A stretch of 64,000 bases of DNA from Ampullaceana balthica (GCA_944989445.1 CALYLW010000014.1:4230970-4294969), one strand, 5' to 3'. Numbered from the stretch's first letter, positions 43,769 through 56,089 are shown. A program made the numbers and translations. The notes: generated from the sequence alone by a model not told the origin.

Positions 43769-46432
43769 AAATCCCTTATATTAACTTCACCGCCGTCTCT
43801 CTCTGTCTGTCTGTCTCTCTCTCTGTCTCTCTCTCATCATCTCATGGGCTCGGCGGGCGGAAAAACAAAAGTCGAAAATGACCCACTTCCAATGATCCGA
43901 TCGAACTGAAATTTGGCACACGGACCCGTCTTACCTAACAATGCATCGTATCAAAATTTCAGATCGATCGAACGTACCGTAATTAAATTAATGCATTTTT
44001 AGTTTATCCTTATATGAGGTATGTAATTTAAAATCACGATTTGTTATTGTTTTTTTGCCACGTGAAAGTTTGAGCATTGAGGCGACCCAACGAAACGACG
44101 GTGCGCTTTTGTTTACATTTTACGTGTCACTCTGAGCTCGGTCAAGCGAATCGGTGACCAGACTTTTCCCCTCTCCCCCCACCCACCCCTCCCCCCCCCC
44201 ACTAGGGTTATGATGCAAAGTTGAGTTAAGACAGATTCAGTCTGTAAATGTTTGAATATAATCAATACTTTTAGTTATGTCTCATCTATAAGGGATTTAT
44301 AGTCAAAAACTTTGTTTTTACGGGGTTGTTTAATTAAATCCCTTATATTAACTTCGCGGCCGTCTCTCTCTCTCTCTGTCTTGGGCTCGGCGGGCGGGCG
44401 GAAAAACAGAAGTCAAAAATGACCCACTTCCCATGATCCGATCGAAATGAAATTTGGCACACGGACCCGTCTGACCTAACAATGCATCGTATCAAAATTT
44501 CAGATCAATCGAACGTACCGTAATTAAATTAATGCATTTTTAGTTTATCCTTATATGAGGTATGTAATTTCAATTCACGATTTGTTATTGTTTTTTTGCC
44601 ACGTGAAAGTTTGAGCATTGAGGCGACCCAACGAAACGACGGTGCGCTTTTGTTTACATTTTACGTGTCACTCTGAGCTCGGTCAAGCGAATCGGTGACC
44701 AGATTTTCCCCTCTCCCCCTCCCACCCACCCCTCCCCCCCCTAGGGTTATGAAGCAAACTTGTGTTAAGACAGATTCAGTCTGTAAATGTTTGAAAATAA
44801 TCAATACTGTTAGTTATGTCTCATATATAAGGGATTTATAGTCAAAAACTTTGTTTTTACGGGTTTGTTTTTTAAATCCCTTATATTAACTTCGCGGCCG
44901 TCTCTGTCTTGGGCTCGGCGGGCGGGCGGGCGGAAAATCAGAAGTCAAAAAATGAACCATTTCCCATGATCCGATCGAACTGAAATTTGGCACACGGACC
45001 CGTCTAACCTAACAATGCATCGTATCAAAATTTCAGATCGATCGAACGTACCGTAATTAGATTAATGCATTTTTAGTTTATCCTTATATGAGGTATGTAA
45101 TTTAAATTCACGGTTTGTTTATTGTTTTTTTGCCACGTGAAATTTTGAGCTGACGCATTGAGGCGACCCAACGAAGCGACGGGCGCTTTTGTTTACATTT
45201 TACGTGTCACTCTGAGCTCGGTCAAGCGAATCGGTGACCAGACTTTTCCCCTCTCCCCCCACCCACCCCTCCTCCACTAGGGTTATGATGCAAAGTTGAG
45301 TTAAGACAGATTCAGTCTGTAAATGTTTGAAAATAATCAATACTGTTAGTTATGTCTCATATATAAGGGATTTATAGTCAAAAACTTTGTTTTTACGGGC
45401 TTGTTTTATTTTAAAATCCCTTATATTAACTTCGCGGCCGGTCATCTCTGTCGTCATCTCATGGGTGGCGGAAAAACAAAAGTAAAAAATGACCCACTTC
45501 TCGTGATCCGATCGAGCTGAAATTTGGCACACGGACCCGTCTAACCTAACAATGCATCTTATCAAAATTTCAGATCGATCGAACGTACCATAATTAAATT
45601 AATGCATTTTTAGTTTATCCTTATATGAGGTATGTAATTCAAATTCACGGTTTGTTATTGTTTTTTTCCCACGTGAAAGTTTGAGTTGACGCTTTGAGGC
45701 GACCCATCGACGTACCCGCGTGCTTTTGTTTACATTTTACGTGTCATGCTGAGCTCGGTCAAGCGAATCGGTGACCAGACTTTTCCCCCTCTACCACCCC
45801 ACCCAGGATTATGAAGCAAAGTTGAGTTACGACAAATTCAGTCTGTAAATATTTGTAAATACTTTTAGTTATGTCTCATATATAAGGGATTTATAGTCAA
45901 AAACTTTGTTTTTACGGGTTTGTTTTATTAAATCCCTTATATTAACTTCGCGGCCGTCTCTGTCTGTCGTCATCTCATGGGCGGGCGGGCGGAAAAACAA
46001 AAGTAAAAAATTACCCACTTACCATGATCTGATCGAGCTGAAATTTGGCACACGGACCCGTCTCACCTAACAATGCATCGTATCAAAATTTCAGATCGAT
46101 CGAACGTACCGTAATTAAATTAATGCATTTTTAGTTTATCCTAATATGAGGTATGTAATTCAAATTCACTGTCTGTTATTGATTTTTTCCAACGTGAAAG
46201 TTTGAGTTGACGCGTTGAGGCGACCCATCGAAGTACCGGGGCACTTTTGTTTACATTTTATGTGTCACGCTGAGCTCGGTCAAGCGAATCGGTGACCAGA
46301 CTTTTCCCCTCTCACAGGGTTATGAAGCAAACTTGAGTTACGACAGATTCAGTCTGTAAATATACTGTTAGTTATGTCTCATATATAAGGGATTTATAGT
46401 CAAAAACTTTGTTTTTACGGGTTTGTTTTATT
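43769..46432 (+). mobile_element. Five tandem Helentron-like elements, family A
   Basis: Units start at 43769, 44336, 44874, 45414 and 45930 (567, 538, 540, 516 and about 503 bp). Each begins AAATCCCTTATATTAACTTC, contains GAAATTTGGCACACGGACCC, ATCGATCGAACGTACC (with small changes), TTTGTTTACATTTTACGTGT, GATTCAGTCTGTAAAT and ends TATAAGGGATTTATAGTC then AAAAACTTTGTTTTTACGGG. A C-rich patch and a CTGT microsatellite vary in length between units. No coding capacity. Confidence 0.9.
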
Positions 46433-46466
46433 AATCTGTTTTTCTAAGTCAACTAAAGTTAGGTTT

Positions 46467-46610
46467 AAGGTCGGTCCACACCTCACAAATGCTCGCGAGC
46501 ATTTGCCCAAGCATCACACGAACGCACTATAAAATTCGCCCATAAAATAGTACGTTCGTGTGATGCTTGGGCAAATGCTGGCGAGCATTTGTGAGGTGTG
46601 GACCGACCTT
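46467..46610. mobile_element. Foldback MITE, 144 bp, near-perfect hairpin
   Basis: The left arm starts AAGGTCGGTCCACACCTCAC and the right arm ends GTGAGGTGTGGACCGACCTT. The arms of about 60 bp pair with only one or two mismatches around a short AT-rich loop. Inside each arm lies a shorter palindrome around GCTCGCGAGC. The left flank TTTAAGG resembles a TTAA or AA-rich target, but no duplication is certain. Confidence 0.93.
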
Positions 46611-46701
46611 TGCGATCATATTATTGCACACTTCTGGTGTTAGGATAAATGAACGTATATGAGCTGCGTAGAAACGATGTACATGTATCTATCTTTTGCA
46701 C

Positions 46702-46796
46702 TCACTCTCTTTCTGTTTCTTTCTTTCTCTCTCTCACTCTCTCTCTCTCTCTCTCACTCTCTTTCTTTCTCTCTGTCTCTCTATCTCTATCTCTCA
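46702..46796. repeat. (CT)n/(TTTC)n pyrimidine tract
   Basis: An imperfect CTCTCT and CTTT run of about 95 bp, which opens Ser/Leu/Phe-rich false reading frames. Confidence 0.93.
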
Positions 46797-47568
46797 ACCC
46801 TTCCCGACTCACTCTTTTTAGACGTACAATATATATCAAACCAAATACGACATGATGTTATCTCATCGGCCTAAGTATCATTTCAGTAAATATGTATAAT
46901 CTATTTTAATGCAGTTTTTATACAAATAAACTTATAATCATTATGTGAGATATGCATTTCTTACAGTTGTTCATGTAAAATGCTCTTTAACGATGCAGTT
47001 CCATTAATTTCTTTGATATTTGTTCAAAAACGATGATTATTGATGAAGTTTCAATAGTTTTTCTAAAAGTTTTGTTTATTTTAAACATCATGTTATTCTA
47101 TGATGCCGTTTCATTTTTTTTTGTTTTGTTTTGTTTATATTTGCTGACATCAAATATCATGTTACTCTTAAGACAAAGTCATGTGATCAGTGACAACTTC
47201 CTGTACCACGTTTGAACCAAGACATCCCGGTCGGTTTGTAAATATATTTTATTCATGTACAGTCGTTATATCAATTATGTACTAAACATACTCATGTTTC
47301 ATTAACGTACGTCTCTCCATAGAATCAATAAATAATTATCTGTCTGCTTCTCATCTTGGAACGCGGCTCAGAAGCACGATGTTTACTGAGCTGACCTACT
47401 TAAATAATTTAAATAATGTACGACCCACCCACGGCATGAATTGAGCTTTTTATCATTATCTGAACTATATTTTGTTTCATTAATGCAACTTACTACGTTT
47501 TCAGATTCTCTTATAGGAAAAATAAATATTTAGCATTACTGTAAGACTTGAATGAGTTTATATCAGTC
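46797..47568 (+). other. Intergenic AT-rich stretch
   Basis: No exon, RNA gene or delimited repeat recognised. Confidence 0.5.
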
Positions 47569-47774
47569 CAGAGGCGTCACTAAGGGGCTGCGGAGCGTGC
47601 GGACCACACAGGGTGACACCACCACAAGGGATGACACCAAAATTTAAATTTCTCTATATTCCCGTAATTTGCCTCTGGTAGGCTCGAAGAATGTGTATGC
47701 GGTAGTCATGGGAAAGGGGGTGGGGGACACCACGAGCTACCGCACTTGGTGACAACAACCCTGATGACGCCTCG
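47569..47774. mobile_element. Probable hAT MITE related to the outer element at 18.2 kb
   Basis: The left end CAGAGGCGTCACTAAGGGG and the right end CCCTGATGACGCCTCG are inverted, and the inside carries GGGTGACACC and GATGACACC as in the 18246-22481 element. The 8-bp flanks TATCAGTC and TTGTCAAT do not match, so the insertion is old or one boundary is wrong. Confidence 0.55.
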
Positions 47775-48090
47775 TTGTCAATGGTCTCTATGGGTCATTT
47801 CAGGCGGCTTAAAAATGTTTATACTATTTGGGATATCACAAATTTTATTTTTAATAGCGCATAAAACGCCGATTTGTTATCAGGTTACAATCATTATATT
47901 TACCGGTAATATCATCAGTAATATTATTTTATTTTACAACTGTCTGAATGTCGCTATGAAGGCGTAACGAAAATTTTCTAAATTTTATTTCTCTTTTCGA
48001 TAAATTATTCAACCCGCAAAAGAAATTTCCATACGGTGAATAAAGTTTTGGTTATTTTTGATGATCACAGAGTTGTATGATACATTACAC

Positions 48091-50699
48091 CAGCGGTTCT
48101 CAACCTTTCTTGTGTCGCGACCCTTTTAATAAATTACTCGTGCTGTGGCGACCCCCGCCGTCAAATTTTGTTGGTATCTACCTCATAGCTGTAATTTTGC
48201 TACTGTTAATAATATATTTAATTATATCTCATATGCAGAATGACATTGTATTCTCATTTTTACAAATTTTACGTAATTAAAGCACAGACACCGTTCTCGT
48301 GGTAACGTAGTTAGTAATAAAAAACACAATATGTAACAATGATTACAATTACATACATGTCATACATTACATACAAGGTATTCGTATTTATTTCTAATTA
48401 CAAATACGTAAGAAAGCCAAAGTCAATTAATGTGAAGGTTGAGGTTGCTTCTGTCTCACAATATCAGAAATTATCGGGACAGTCTTTGCGAGAGCACAAC
48501 GAAGATCATCTTCCACAACAAGTCTACTTCTGTATTTAGACGATAACCAGCAAGCTGGAAAACCCTGTTTCGCAAAGATAAGTTGTTAGAAAAGGAAGAA
48601 GAAGGCGCAACACAGTTTTGGGCAGAACAGAGTATGACTGCAAACACTTGATCCAGAATTTTGTAACTGACATTGAAAAGAAATCATTTCGCGCTGCATC
48701 ACTGTTAATGAGTTCGATGAACTCCTCTTCTGCTGTCTCAGGAATATCGTCAACTTTGACTGTGAATGGACTTCTGGCAGGTGCAAACGGAGTGTTAGGT
48801 AGATTTGGAAAGTACGATGAAATTTCGTCCGCCAGCATATGCAAGTGTTCTTTCAAAGAAATAATCATTTTACTTCTCTTGTCCGGTTCAATGTCATTTT
48901 CCTCAAAGAAAGCAGATGAGGTGGGAAGCATGTACATTTTATTGTCATCCAATTTTTTTTGCCAAAGCTGAAGTTTCATTTCAAATGATCGGATCTTTTC
49001 AGACAAATCTAGGCATGTTGCATTTGGTCCTTGCAGTGATAAATTTAACTCATTCAAAATGGCAAATATATCTACCAGGTAAGTAATTTTCTGAAGCTCA
49101 TTTTTGTCGCTGTGGTTTAGACTTCTGATTAAAGAACATTTTTATTTCGTCACGAAGATCAAAAACGCGTTTCAAAACTTTCCCTCTCGACAACCATCTC
49201 ACTTCAGTGTGAAATAGCAGAACATCATTGGACGCATCCATCTCATTACAAAGTTTCGAAAACAGACGACTGTTCAGCGCACTCGCTTTTACAAAATTGA
49301 CGGAACTTAGACGTTTTTCATTACTTCCTGAAACTCTTGTGGCAACGTCTTCGTTGCTAGCACTTGTCGATGAATCATACAGTGAGTTCCAATGACTTTT
49401 AATGATTCATTTAGTACCAAACGTTGAAATCCAGACCGACATCCTAGCATAGCTGAAGCACAATCAGTGCAAACACCACAAACCTTTTCCCAAGAGATCT
49501 TATGATCTTTCAGAAATGAACCAACTGTATCAAATACATCCCGTGCAGTTGTTGTCGTTTCAAGAGGTTTGCAAAAAAGAAACTCATCTTAAAGTCGCTT
49601 TCATTTATATATCTCGCGTAAACCAGTAGTTGTGAACAGTTTGCAACGTCCGTGGATTCGTCAAGCTGGATGCTAAATATTGGAAGTGGAGCAGAATTTA
49701 TTTGCTGGATTACCTGATCAATAATATCAGCAGACATATCATCTATTCTTCTCTGGACAGTGTCATTAGATAAGGAAATTGCACTCAATGTCTTAACAAA
49801 TTCGGGTCCGATCATAACTCGAACAATATCTTTGGCCGCTGGCAACAATAAGTCTTCGGCAATGGTGTGAGGTTTCATAGCTTTTGTGATTCTGAGCGCC
49901 ACCAAATATGAAGCTTCAACAGCTGCTACGTTTTGTTGGTGGTACTTGCCGCCAGTGTCAAGTCTGGCTTTCCTGACGCCATCAGCTTTACTTCTAAAAT
50001 ATACTCGGTATCCTTCCCTGCAAAACTTGGATGTTTGCTATCAAAATGACGTTTCAGTTTGTTTGGCTTCATAAATTCGGCTGAAAGAACTTCATTACAA
50101 ATAACGCATTGCGGTTTCTCGATTCCTGCTGTAACTATTGAAGAAAAACCATATTGTAAGAAATCGTCAATATATTTTCTTTTCTTAATCATAATGTTCT
50201 TCTCTGCATGTTCCATTTCCATCGGTTGGTTTAAAAACTTAAAATTTAAAATGAAAAATTTATAACGATAGCTTTCAATACCACGCACAATGAAATATTG
50301 ACCTACAGCCCTACACTACAGTGTGTGGAACCAGAAGCAGCAGCAGTTCAGCTTCTACTTCATTTAGCCAGCCTGCTGAGCTCAGACCTCTGAGCACCCA
50401 GACGCGCCCTACTCTCTGTTGATATAATTACCGGTTGTTGAGGGGTTCATAAAATAGTGTTGAAATAAACATAAAAAAGCTAAAAATAATTAAGTTACAA
50501 CAACTAAACTAACTAAAGTTGCTGAATTGACTATAGACTAGTATGGAGTAATAGACAAAATATGTACATGGCAAGGTTTACACATTTTTACACATTTAAA
50601 CACACAACAAAACATATTTTTCCAATGGTCTTTGGCGACCCCTGCCAAATCGTCATTCGACCCCCGCGGGGGTCGCGACCCACAGGTTGAGAACCGCTG
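48091..50699 (-). mobile_element. hAT transposon (Buster/Charlie-like), 2609 bp, decayed
   Basis: The ends CAGCGGTTCTCAACCTTTC and ACAGGTTGAGAACCGCTG are inverted repeats, flanked by a perfect 8-bp duplication CATTACAC at 48083-48090 and 50700-50707. GTCGCGACCC-type palindromic motifs lie near both ends. It carries one broken transposase gene on the minus strand. Confidence 0.96.
48427..50288 (-). pseudogene. hAT transposase (BED finger + RNase H-like fold), multiply frameshifted
   Basis: From 50288 downwards one frame holds a BED finger (CVICNEVLSAEF ... KRHFDSKHP, Cys-x2-Cys and His-x4-His). The frame then changes near 49.92 kb to VASYLVALRITKA-like sequence and LSNDTVQRRIDDMSAD, LDESTDVANCSQLLVYARY. 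It changes again near 49.6 kb to reach THCMIHRQVLATK and HTEVRWLSRG, and again to reach the last frame (49057-48536) with LRLLLPFLTTYLCETGFSSL. A final shift leads to EDDLRCALAK and a stop near 48427. Four or more breaks make it inactive. Motif order matches the 19.2-20.9 kb transposase; the two are distinct but related families. Confidence 0.93.
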
Positions 50700-51002
50700 C
50701 ATTACACTAAAACTTCCCATGTATATATATAAGACAAATCATTGATACTCTGTATTTATCTCTTTAACTATACAGGTGGTTTCTCTTTTGATTGTAAATA
50801 TTGCATGTATATTTTTTTAAAAAACAATTTACAACATGGTACAAACAGTAAAGAGATTAATTACTGTCATCCCCAACAATGACCCATCTTCAACCAGATC
50901 ATTTTGAAATAATTATTGAATAGTTTTAACACAATCTGTATAATAATCTTACTTATTTTTTTTTCTTTTCAATTAAAATATTCTCAATACAAGACTTGTA
51001 GG

Positions 51003-51163
51003 CACAAGCGTAAATGAGTTTTCCGCGCCCTTGGCTAATTCATTTTTGGCCCCCTTGAGAAATAGGGTAAATACTAAATCATACAGAATAAATTGATTAT
51101 TGAAAGATTAGCCCTCTGCGCCCATGGCAACTGCCCCGGTGCCAAGTCGATGTTACGCCTCTG
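51003..51163. mobile_element. 161-bp hAT-like MITE
   Basis: The imperfect ends CACAAGCGTAA and TTACGCCTCTG are flanked by a perfect 8-bp duplication CTTGTAGG (50995-51002 and 51164-51171). The GCGTAA/TTACGCC ends resemble a diverged relative of the GGCGTCAC family. No coding capacity. Confidence 0.82.
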
Positions 51164-51171
51164 CTTGTAGG

Positions 51172-52273
51172 CTTGAAAACTGAAAATTAAATCTCTACAA
51201 ATAGCCTTAAAACTTAAATATTTTATCACTACTCTTCAATGATATAAACATATCAATGATCAACGCATTCGTGATATAAACATATCAACGCATTCGATTA
51301 GTTTTTCATGCACTCTCTTTACGTTACATTCTTCTAAAAAGTCATTTTCCGTCATTTACATTCATGTCGCCTGTAATCAAACATGTTGCCAATAAATTTA
51401 TTTTAAAAAGAAATTTATTTTGTTTACCTCTTTGCCTGATATGAGTGTGTTTTCAGCCCTGATGTGATGTAATACACATGTATTTCAAGGCAAATGCTTC
51501 TGTCTTTTTCTCTCCGCCTGCCTTATCGTGTCTTTCTGGCAGTGGTGAAGTTTTACGTCTTAATGGATTTACTAGAACAGTATACAGGTCAATACTGCCT
51601 CGAAGACTGACCTTTTCTACACGTTTCTATCTGCTCCTTCAGTTCTCAATAATATTTTCATGGACCAACGGTTGGTGAAATAAAATCCTTTTACTTTTGA
51701 TTTATTGCCTGAAAGTTCAGAACAGGTCTTCATGGGCACCTTCCAGTTTGCGAAGGACAAATCTCCCGATCACCTTCGGTAAAGCAGATGAAACAAAAGA
51801 TTGCAGCAAACTCATGTACAAGGCCGTTTTCAGTAGGCTCGTGCCTAGAGCCTACGAACTTTTAAGCGGCCTTCAAGCTTTATAGAGTATGCTACACTCA
51901 GAAAATAGATTACGTAAAACATAAATTGACTATTTCAACATAAAAATATACCAGAAATTGAAGATACACATGAAAAACTGTTTATAACACTAACCATGAA
52001 AGATGATAACTTAAGCTTTATTACCGCGCGTTAACTTTTCTGCTCTTTGCATCTGTAAAGTTTAATAAGAAGAACTCATAGATAATTTCTATCCTTAAGG
52101 TCTTAACAATTAAAAGCAATGCTACAGAGAAGAGTCTTGTTCGTCCCATCGTTGACAGAATACTTTAACATCTTTAGTTTGGTAAATAAAAAACATTCAC
52201 CCCTGGAATTGTTTCCGAAATTTGAAAGGTAGGTTCGCAAAGAAATATTTTAAAAACTTATCAACAACCTGTT
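51172..52273 (+). other. Intergenic stretch without recognisable features
   Basis: Frames at 51478-51678 and 51697-51885 have no family signal, splice context or clear codon bias. Nothing else recognised. Confidence 0.5.
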
Positions 52274-52281
52274 ATCTATAT

Positions 52282-52497
52282 CAGTGGTTCCCAAAAATTT
52301 TTGGGTGGCGACCCCTTTTTATAAAAGCCACGTGACCCGCGACCCCCATGAAATTTAAAAAAGTCATTTTCAATTTTAAAAAATTACAAAATAGAGCAAA
52401 TGTGCATTATATTGAATTTTTTTTTGGGGGGCGCCCCTGAAAAACCCGTCGCGACCCCTAAGTTGGCGGGTTGCGACCCACAGCTTGGGAACCGCTT
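52282..52497. mobile_element. 216-bp hAT MITE
   Basis: It begins CAGTGGTTCCCAAAAATT and ends CAGCTTGGGAACCGCT plus one base. The flanks ATCTATAT (52274-52281) and ATCTATTT (52498-52505) form a duplication matching at 7 of 8 positions. GCGACCCC and GGGTTGCGACCC subterminal motifs resemble those of the hAT at 48.1-50.7 kb, which may have supplied the transposase. Confidence 0.85.
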
Positions 52498-52514
52498 ATC
52501 TATTTGTTCCCTAT

Positions 52515-53765
52515 GGGGCCGTCCATAAATGACGTCACACAGTTTTGGCCGATCCCCCCCCCCAACTCCTCGTCACCAAAAGTTAGTCGCCTCTCAAATA
52601 TGACGTCACAAAGCTTTGGCCCTCCCCATGAAAGCCGTATTTCCTATTTGAAAATGAGCATGTTTGAAACCACTTCATCGCCTATTAAGTATGTATTTAG
52701 TGTAAGGCTGCACTCTGATATCCTACGTAACACGTGTGCAGCCCAGTTAAGTATGTATTTAGTGTCAAGGCTGCACTCTGATATCGTACGTAACACGTGT
52801 GAGCAGTGTAAGTATGTATTTAGTGTAAGGCTGCACTCTGATATCGTACACACGCGTGTTAGCCAGTTAAGTATGTATTTAGTGTAAGGCTGCACTCTGA
52901 TGTCCTACGTAACACGTGTGAGCCAGTTAAGTATGTATTTAGTGTAAGGCTGCACTCTGATATCCTACGTAACACGTGTGAGCCAGTTAAGTATGTATTT
53001 AGTGTAAAGGCTGCACTCTGATATCGTACGTAACACGTGTTAAGCAATTTAAGTATGTATTTAGTGTAAGGCTGCACTCTGATGTCCTACGTAACACGTG
53101 TTAAGCCATTTAAGTATGTATTTAGTGTAAAGGCTGCACTCTGATATCCTACGTAACACGTGTGCAGCCAGTTAAGTATGTATTTAGTGTCAAGGCTGCA
53201 CTCTGATATCGTACGTAACACGTGTTAAGCACGTTAAGTATGTATTTAGTTAAAGGCTGCACTCTGATATCTACGTAACACGTGTTAAGCCAGTTAAGTA
53301 TGTATTTAGTGTAAAGGCTGCACTCTGATATCGTACGTAACACGTGTTAAGCCATTTAAGTATGTATTTAGTGTCAAGGCAGCACTCTGATATCCTACGT
53401 AACACGTGTGAAGCCATTTAAGTATGTATTTAGTGTAAAGGCTGCACTCTGATATCGTACGTAACACGTGTGAAGCCAGTTAAGTATGTATTTAGTTCAA
53501 GGCTGCACTCTGATATCGTACGTAACACGTGTGAAGCCATTTAAAACGTCCTCAAACAAATAGTAAGCAATCAGTTATAATGTATGTTATAGTGGAACTT
53601 TTTATTTAAAGTTGCGCGTTTTGATGTGACGTCACAATTCTTAAACACCCCCCCCCCGGTCACACATAGTCACAAATGTTGACCTCCTCCCCACTCCATT
53701 TTTTTGGTATATATTATTTTTGTTATTTTTTTTTAAAGGTGCGTGACGTCCTTTATGGACGGCCC
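52515..53765. mobile_element. CRE-rich MITE, copy B, with internally expanded satellite
   Basis: The ends GGGGCCGTCCATAAATGACG and GCGTGACGTCCTTTATGGAC then GGCCC match copies A and C. Where copy A has one central unit, this copy carries a tandem array (52679-53540). Confidence 0.9.
52679..53540. repeat. 60-bp satellite inside MITE copy B, about 14 units
   Basis: The unit includes TTAAGTATGTATTTAGTGTA, GGCTGCACTCTGATATC and CTACGTAACACGTGTGAGCC. GTATGTATTTA recurs at about 60-bp steps (52689, 52750, 52812, 52871, 52931, 52991, 53052, 53113, 53175, 53239, 53298, 53359, 53420, 53485). Most units contain the palindrome ACACGTGT. Confidence 0.95.
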
Positions 53766-56089
53766 TCAATCATTTTAGCCAGAGCTTTGTCAACAAACAT
53801 TCGTAACAATAAAAGAAACATATCAGGTTTTAGCTCTGATGTCCATATTTCTATCTGTGCCAAGACATTAGAAGCTGTTTAATCTAATGATATAGATCTG
53901 TCCTGAAAAAGTTAAACGTTTCATGAAGTGTTAAGTAAGCTGCACGCCATTTTCCTAACTCAGTAAAAAAAAATCTGTATATGTTAACAGAAAGACCGAG
54001 TACGGTTCCTGTCACTAGAACTCATATTTAAAACCTTATTCACAATTTTAATTCGGAGTCTCTCTTGCTTGCGTTGTTTGCAATCTTTGTAAACAGAGTG
54101 CGTCAGGTCGTTTGCCTTAACTTCATACATTTCAAATTTAGCGCATGTATCATGTGATTGTGACTCGCAATTTGCGACGTTTAAATTATCTATATTATGA
54201 AAGCCAAGGCTGTGGCTATACTATATACCAGAATCTTTTGGGAAAAAAAAATACAATAGCATAGTGAAGTGTGCAGGGCTACATTAGTCACCATTGTTGA
54301 ATCAGTTATGTAAACACTGTCACCCCGATCAGATACTCCTCTTTCAGCATGGAATCTGATCACGGCAACTATACTCTTCAGGACAACAGTTCATAGATAA
54401 AATAGATACAGAAGAGCAAGTTCAACAACAACAAAAAAGTAGCAAGATTCAATATTGACAAAAGTAACGTCATTAGTTAAATCCTTATACCTAGAACCAA
54501 TACGCGATAAAATGACAAAGAGCAATTAAGTAGAAATAATACATAAGGAAATTAATTATAACTTTAAAATACAACAAAAAATAAAATTTAATACATCTCT
54601 CAGCAATTATCTTCTGTATAGAAGGAGCCCTTATAATAGATAAGTTTAGATTAGCACAGTTTTTGCTTCTTCTGCTGTGATTCGACATTGCCAGATGTAT
54701 GCTCCCGTTCTAACATAAATCACAGAGTAACTCTAAGATCCTTCTATAAAAATTTAGGTTTGTGGGAAATTAAGAAATTAAATCGCCGCTAATGAATATA
54801 ATTTTGATCACCTTTTAATATATACAATGCATTCGTTTTCATGCAAATGAAACAGTTGATAGTGACTTTGAAATATTTTTTAATGGGATGCGAAGTTGGT
54901 GAATAAAGTATGAGTGATAATCTTTAATGCACAGTTGGTTACTTCGCAGGTAGTTAAGCTTCACCAAAAATCCACATTATAAATAACTACCACGATTGCT
55001 GATTCACTACCATCATTGTTATAGATCTTGCAAAATCCTTTACAGGCCAATATATTTTTTTTCAACATTAAAAATCTTTTTTTTAAAAGAAAAGAAAAAT
55101 GACTTTGATGCACCAAAAGATAGATATCTTTCCTCCCTTAACATACACTACGTTAACACGTTTTAAATACGTTATTTATTTAATAATGCTCAGTAATACA
55201 TGTATAGTTATAGTATAGTTAAACTATTATCCCCCTCCCCCACAATCACTCACCACCCCAACCCTTACCCCTCCACCTTTTGTCACTGGAGTCCCCGCTT
55301 TCCTGAATGGTGATACCGTATCACCGTTAACTCAAAGACAATTCGAAATACTGAATCGTATGGTGAAAAGTCACGTGGTTTTATAAAAGATTCGGGGAAT
55401 AACATCCAAACATTTCAGCATGATTGTTTGCAGAAAGAAAATCTATAACTATAATAATACAAGCAATATGACAAAATCTTAGATCGCTCAAAGGGCCGCT
55501 TGCTGCTAAATCATCTAGAAAAATATCTTAGATAAAACTATGAGTAAAGTGTCACAAATGATGCATTTATTTAAAAAGTCCTTAGGATTTGAACTTCCAA
55601 ATCAAATAGTCGAAATCCAAACACTGATCCTTTCAGACATTACTGAAGAACTTATGTGACAAAACCTCTTCAATTGATTAAAAAAATACTTTTCTTTTCA
55701 AAAAAGTATTTTTGGCTTGCATTTGATAGAGCAACTTTCAATTTCAGAATCAAAGGAAAGATCTGTTCTCTAAATTCCGGCCATAAACTTTTGACATTAA
55801 AGTTTCTTTTAATTTAGCTCACAAGATGTCATGCAGGTAAAGAAGTGTAAAGTCACAACAATGGTGTTTGTCGATTTGAAGGGGTAAGTAGTTGTACTAC
55901 ATCTGAATTAACACAATTCTATTTTGTGTCACTGTTGAGTTAACTTCAATTATGAAAGGTAAGCGATTCAGGTGCAAGATACGCATAAAAAAATAATTGT
56001 TATCTTTTAAATTTAAAATGTGCATCTGTGCAGATTTTGAGCTCTCTAGCTAATCGGCAAGAGGGTTCACTTAGCTCATATAATTCCTG
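53766..56089 (+). other. Intergenic stretch without recognisable genes
   Basis: AT-rich sequence with C-rich patches (about 55231-55280). A short stretch near 54600 (CTTCTGTATAGAAGGAGC) resembles sequence beside the LINE remnant at 16.8 kb, but is too short to call. No exon supported. Confidence 0.5.

Noticed and set aside
52679..53540. CRISPR-like array of 60-bp period
   Set aside because: The whole unit is repeated, with no variable spacers.
54590..54720. LINE fragment related to 16.8 kb
   Set aside because: Only a short shared stretch (CTTCTGTATAGAAGGAGC-like) is visible; chance or a different repeat cannot be excluded.
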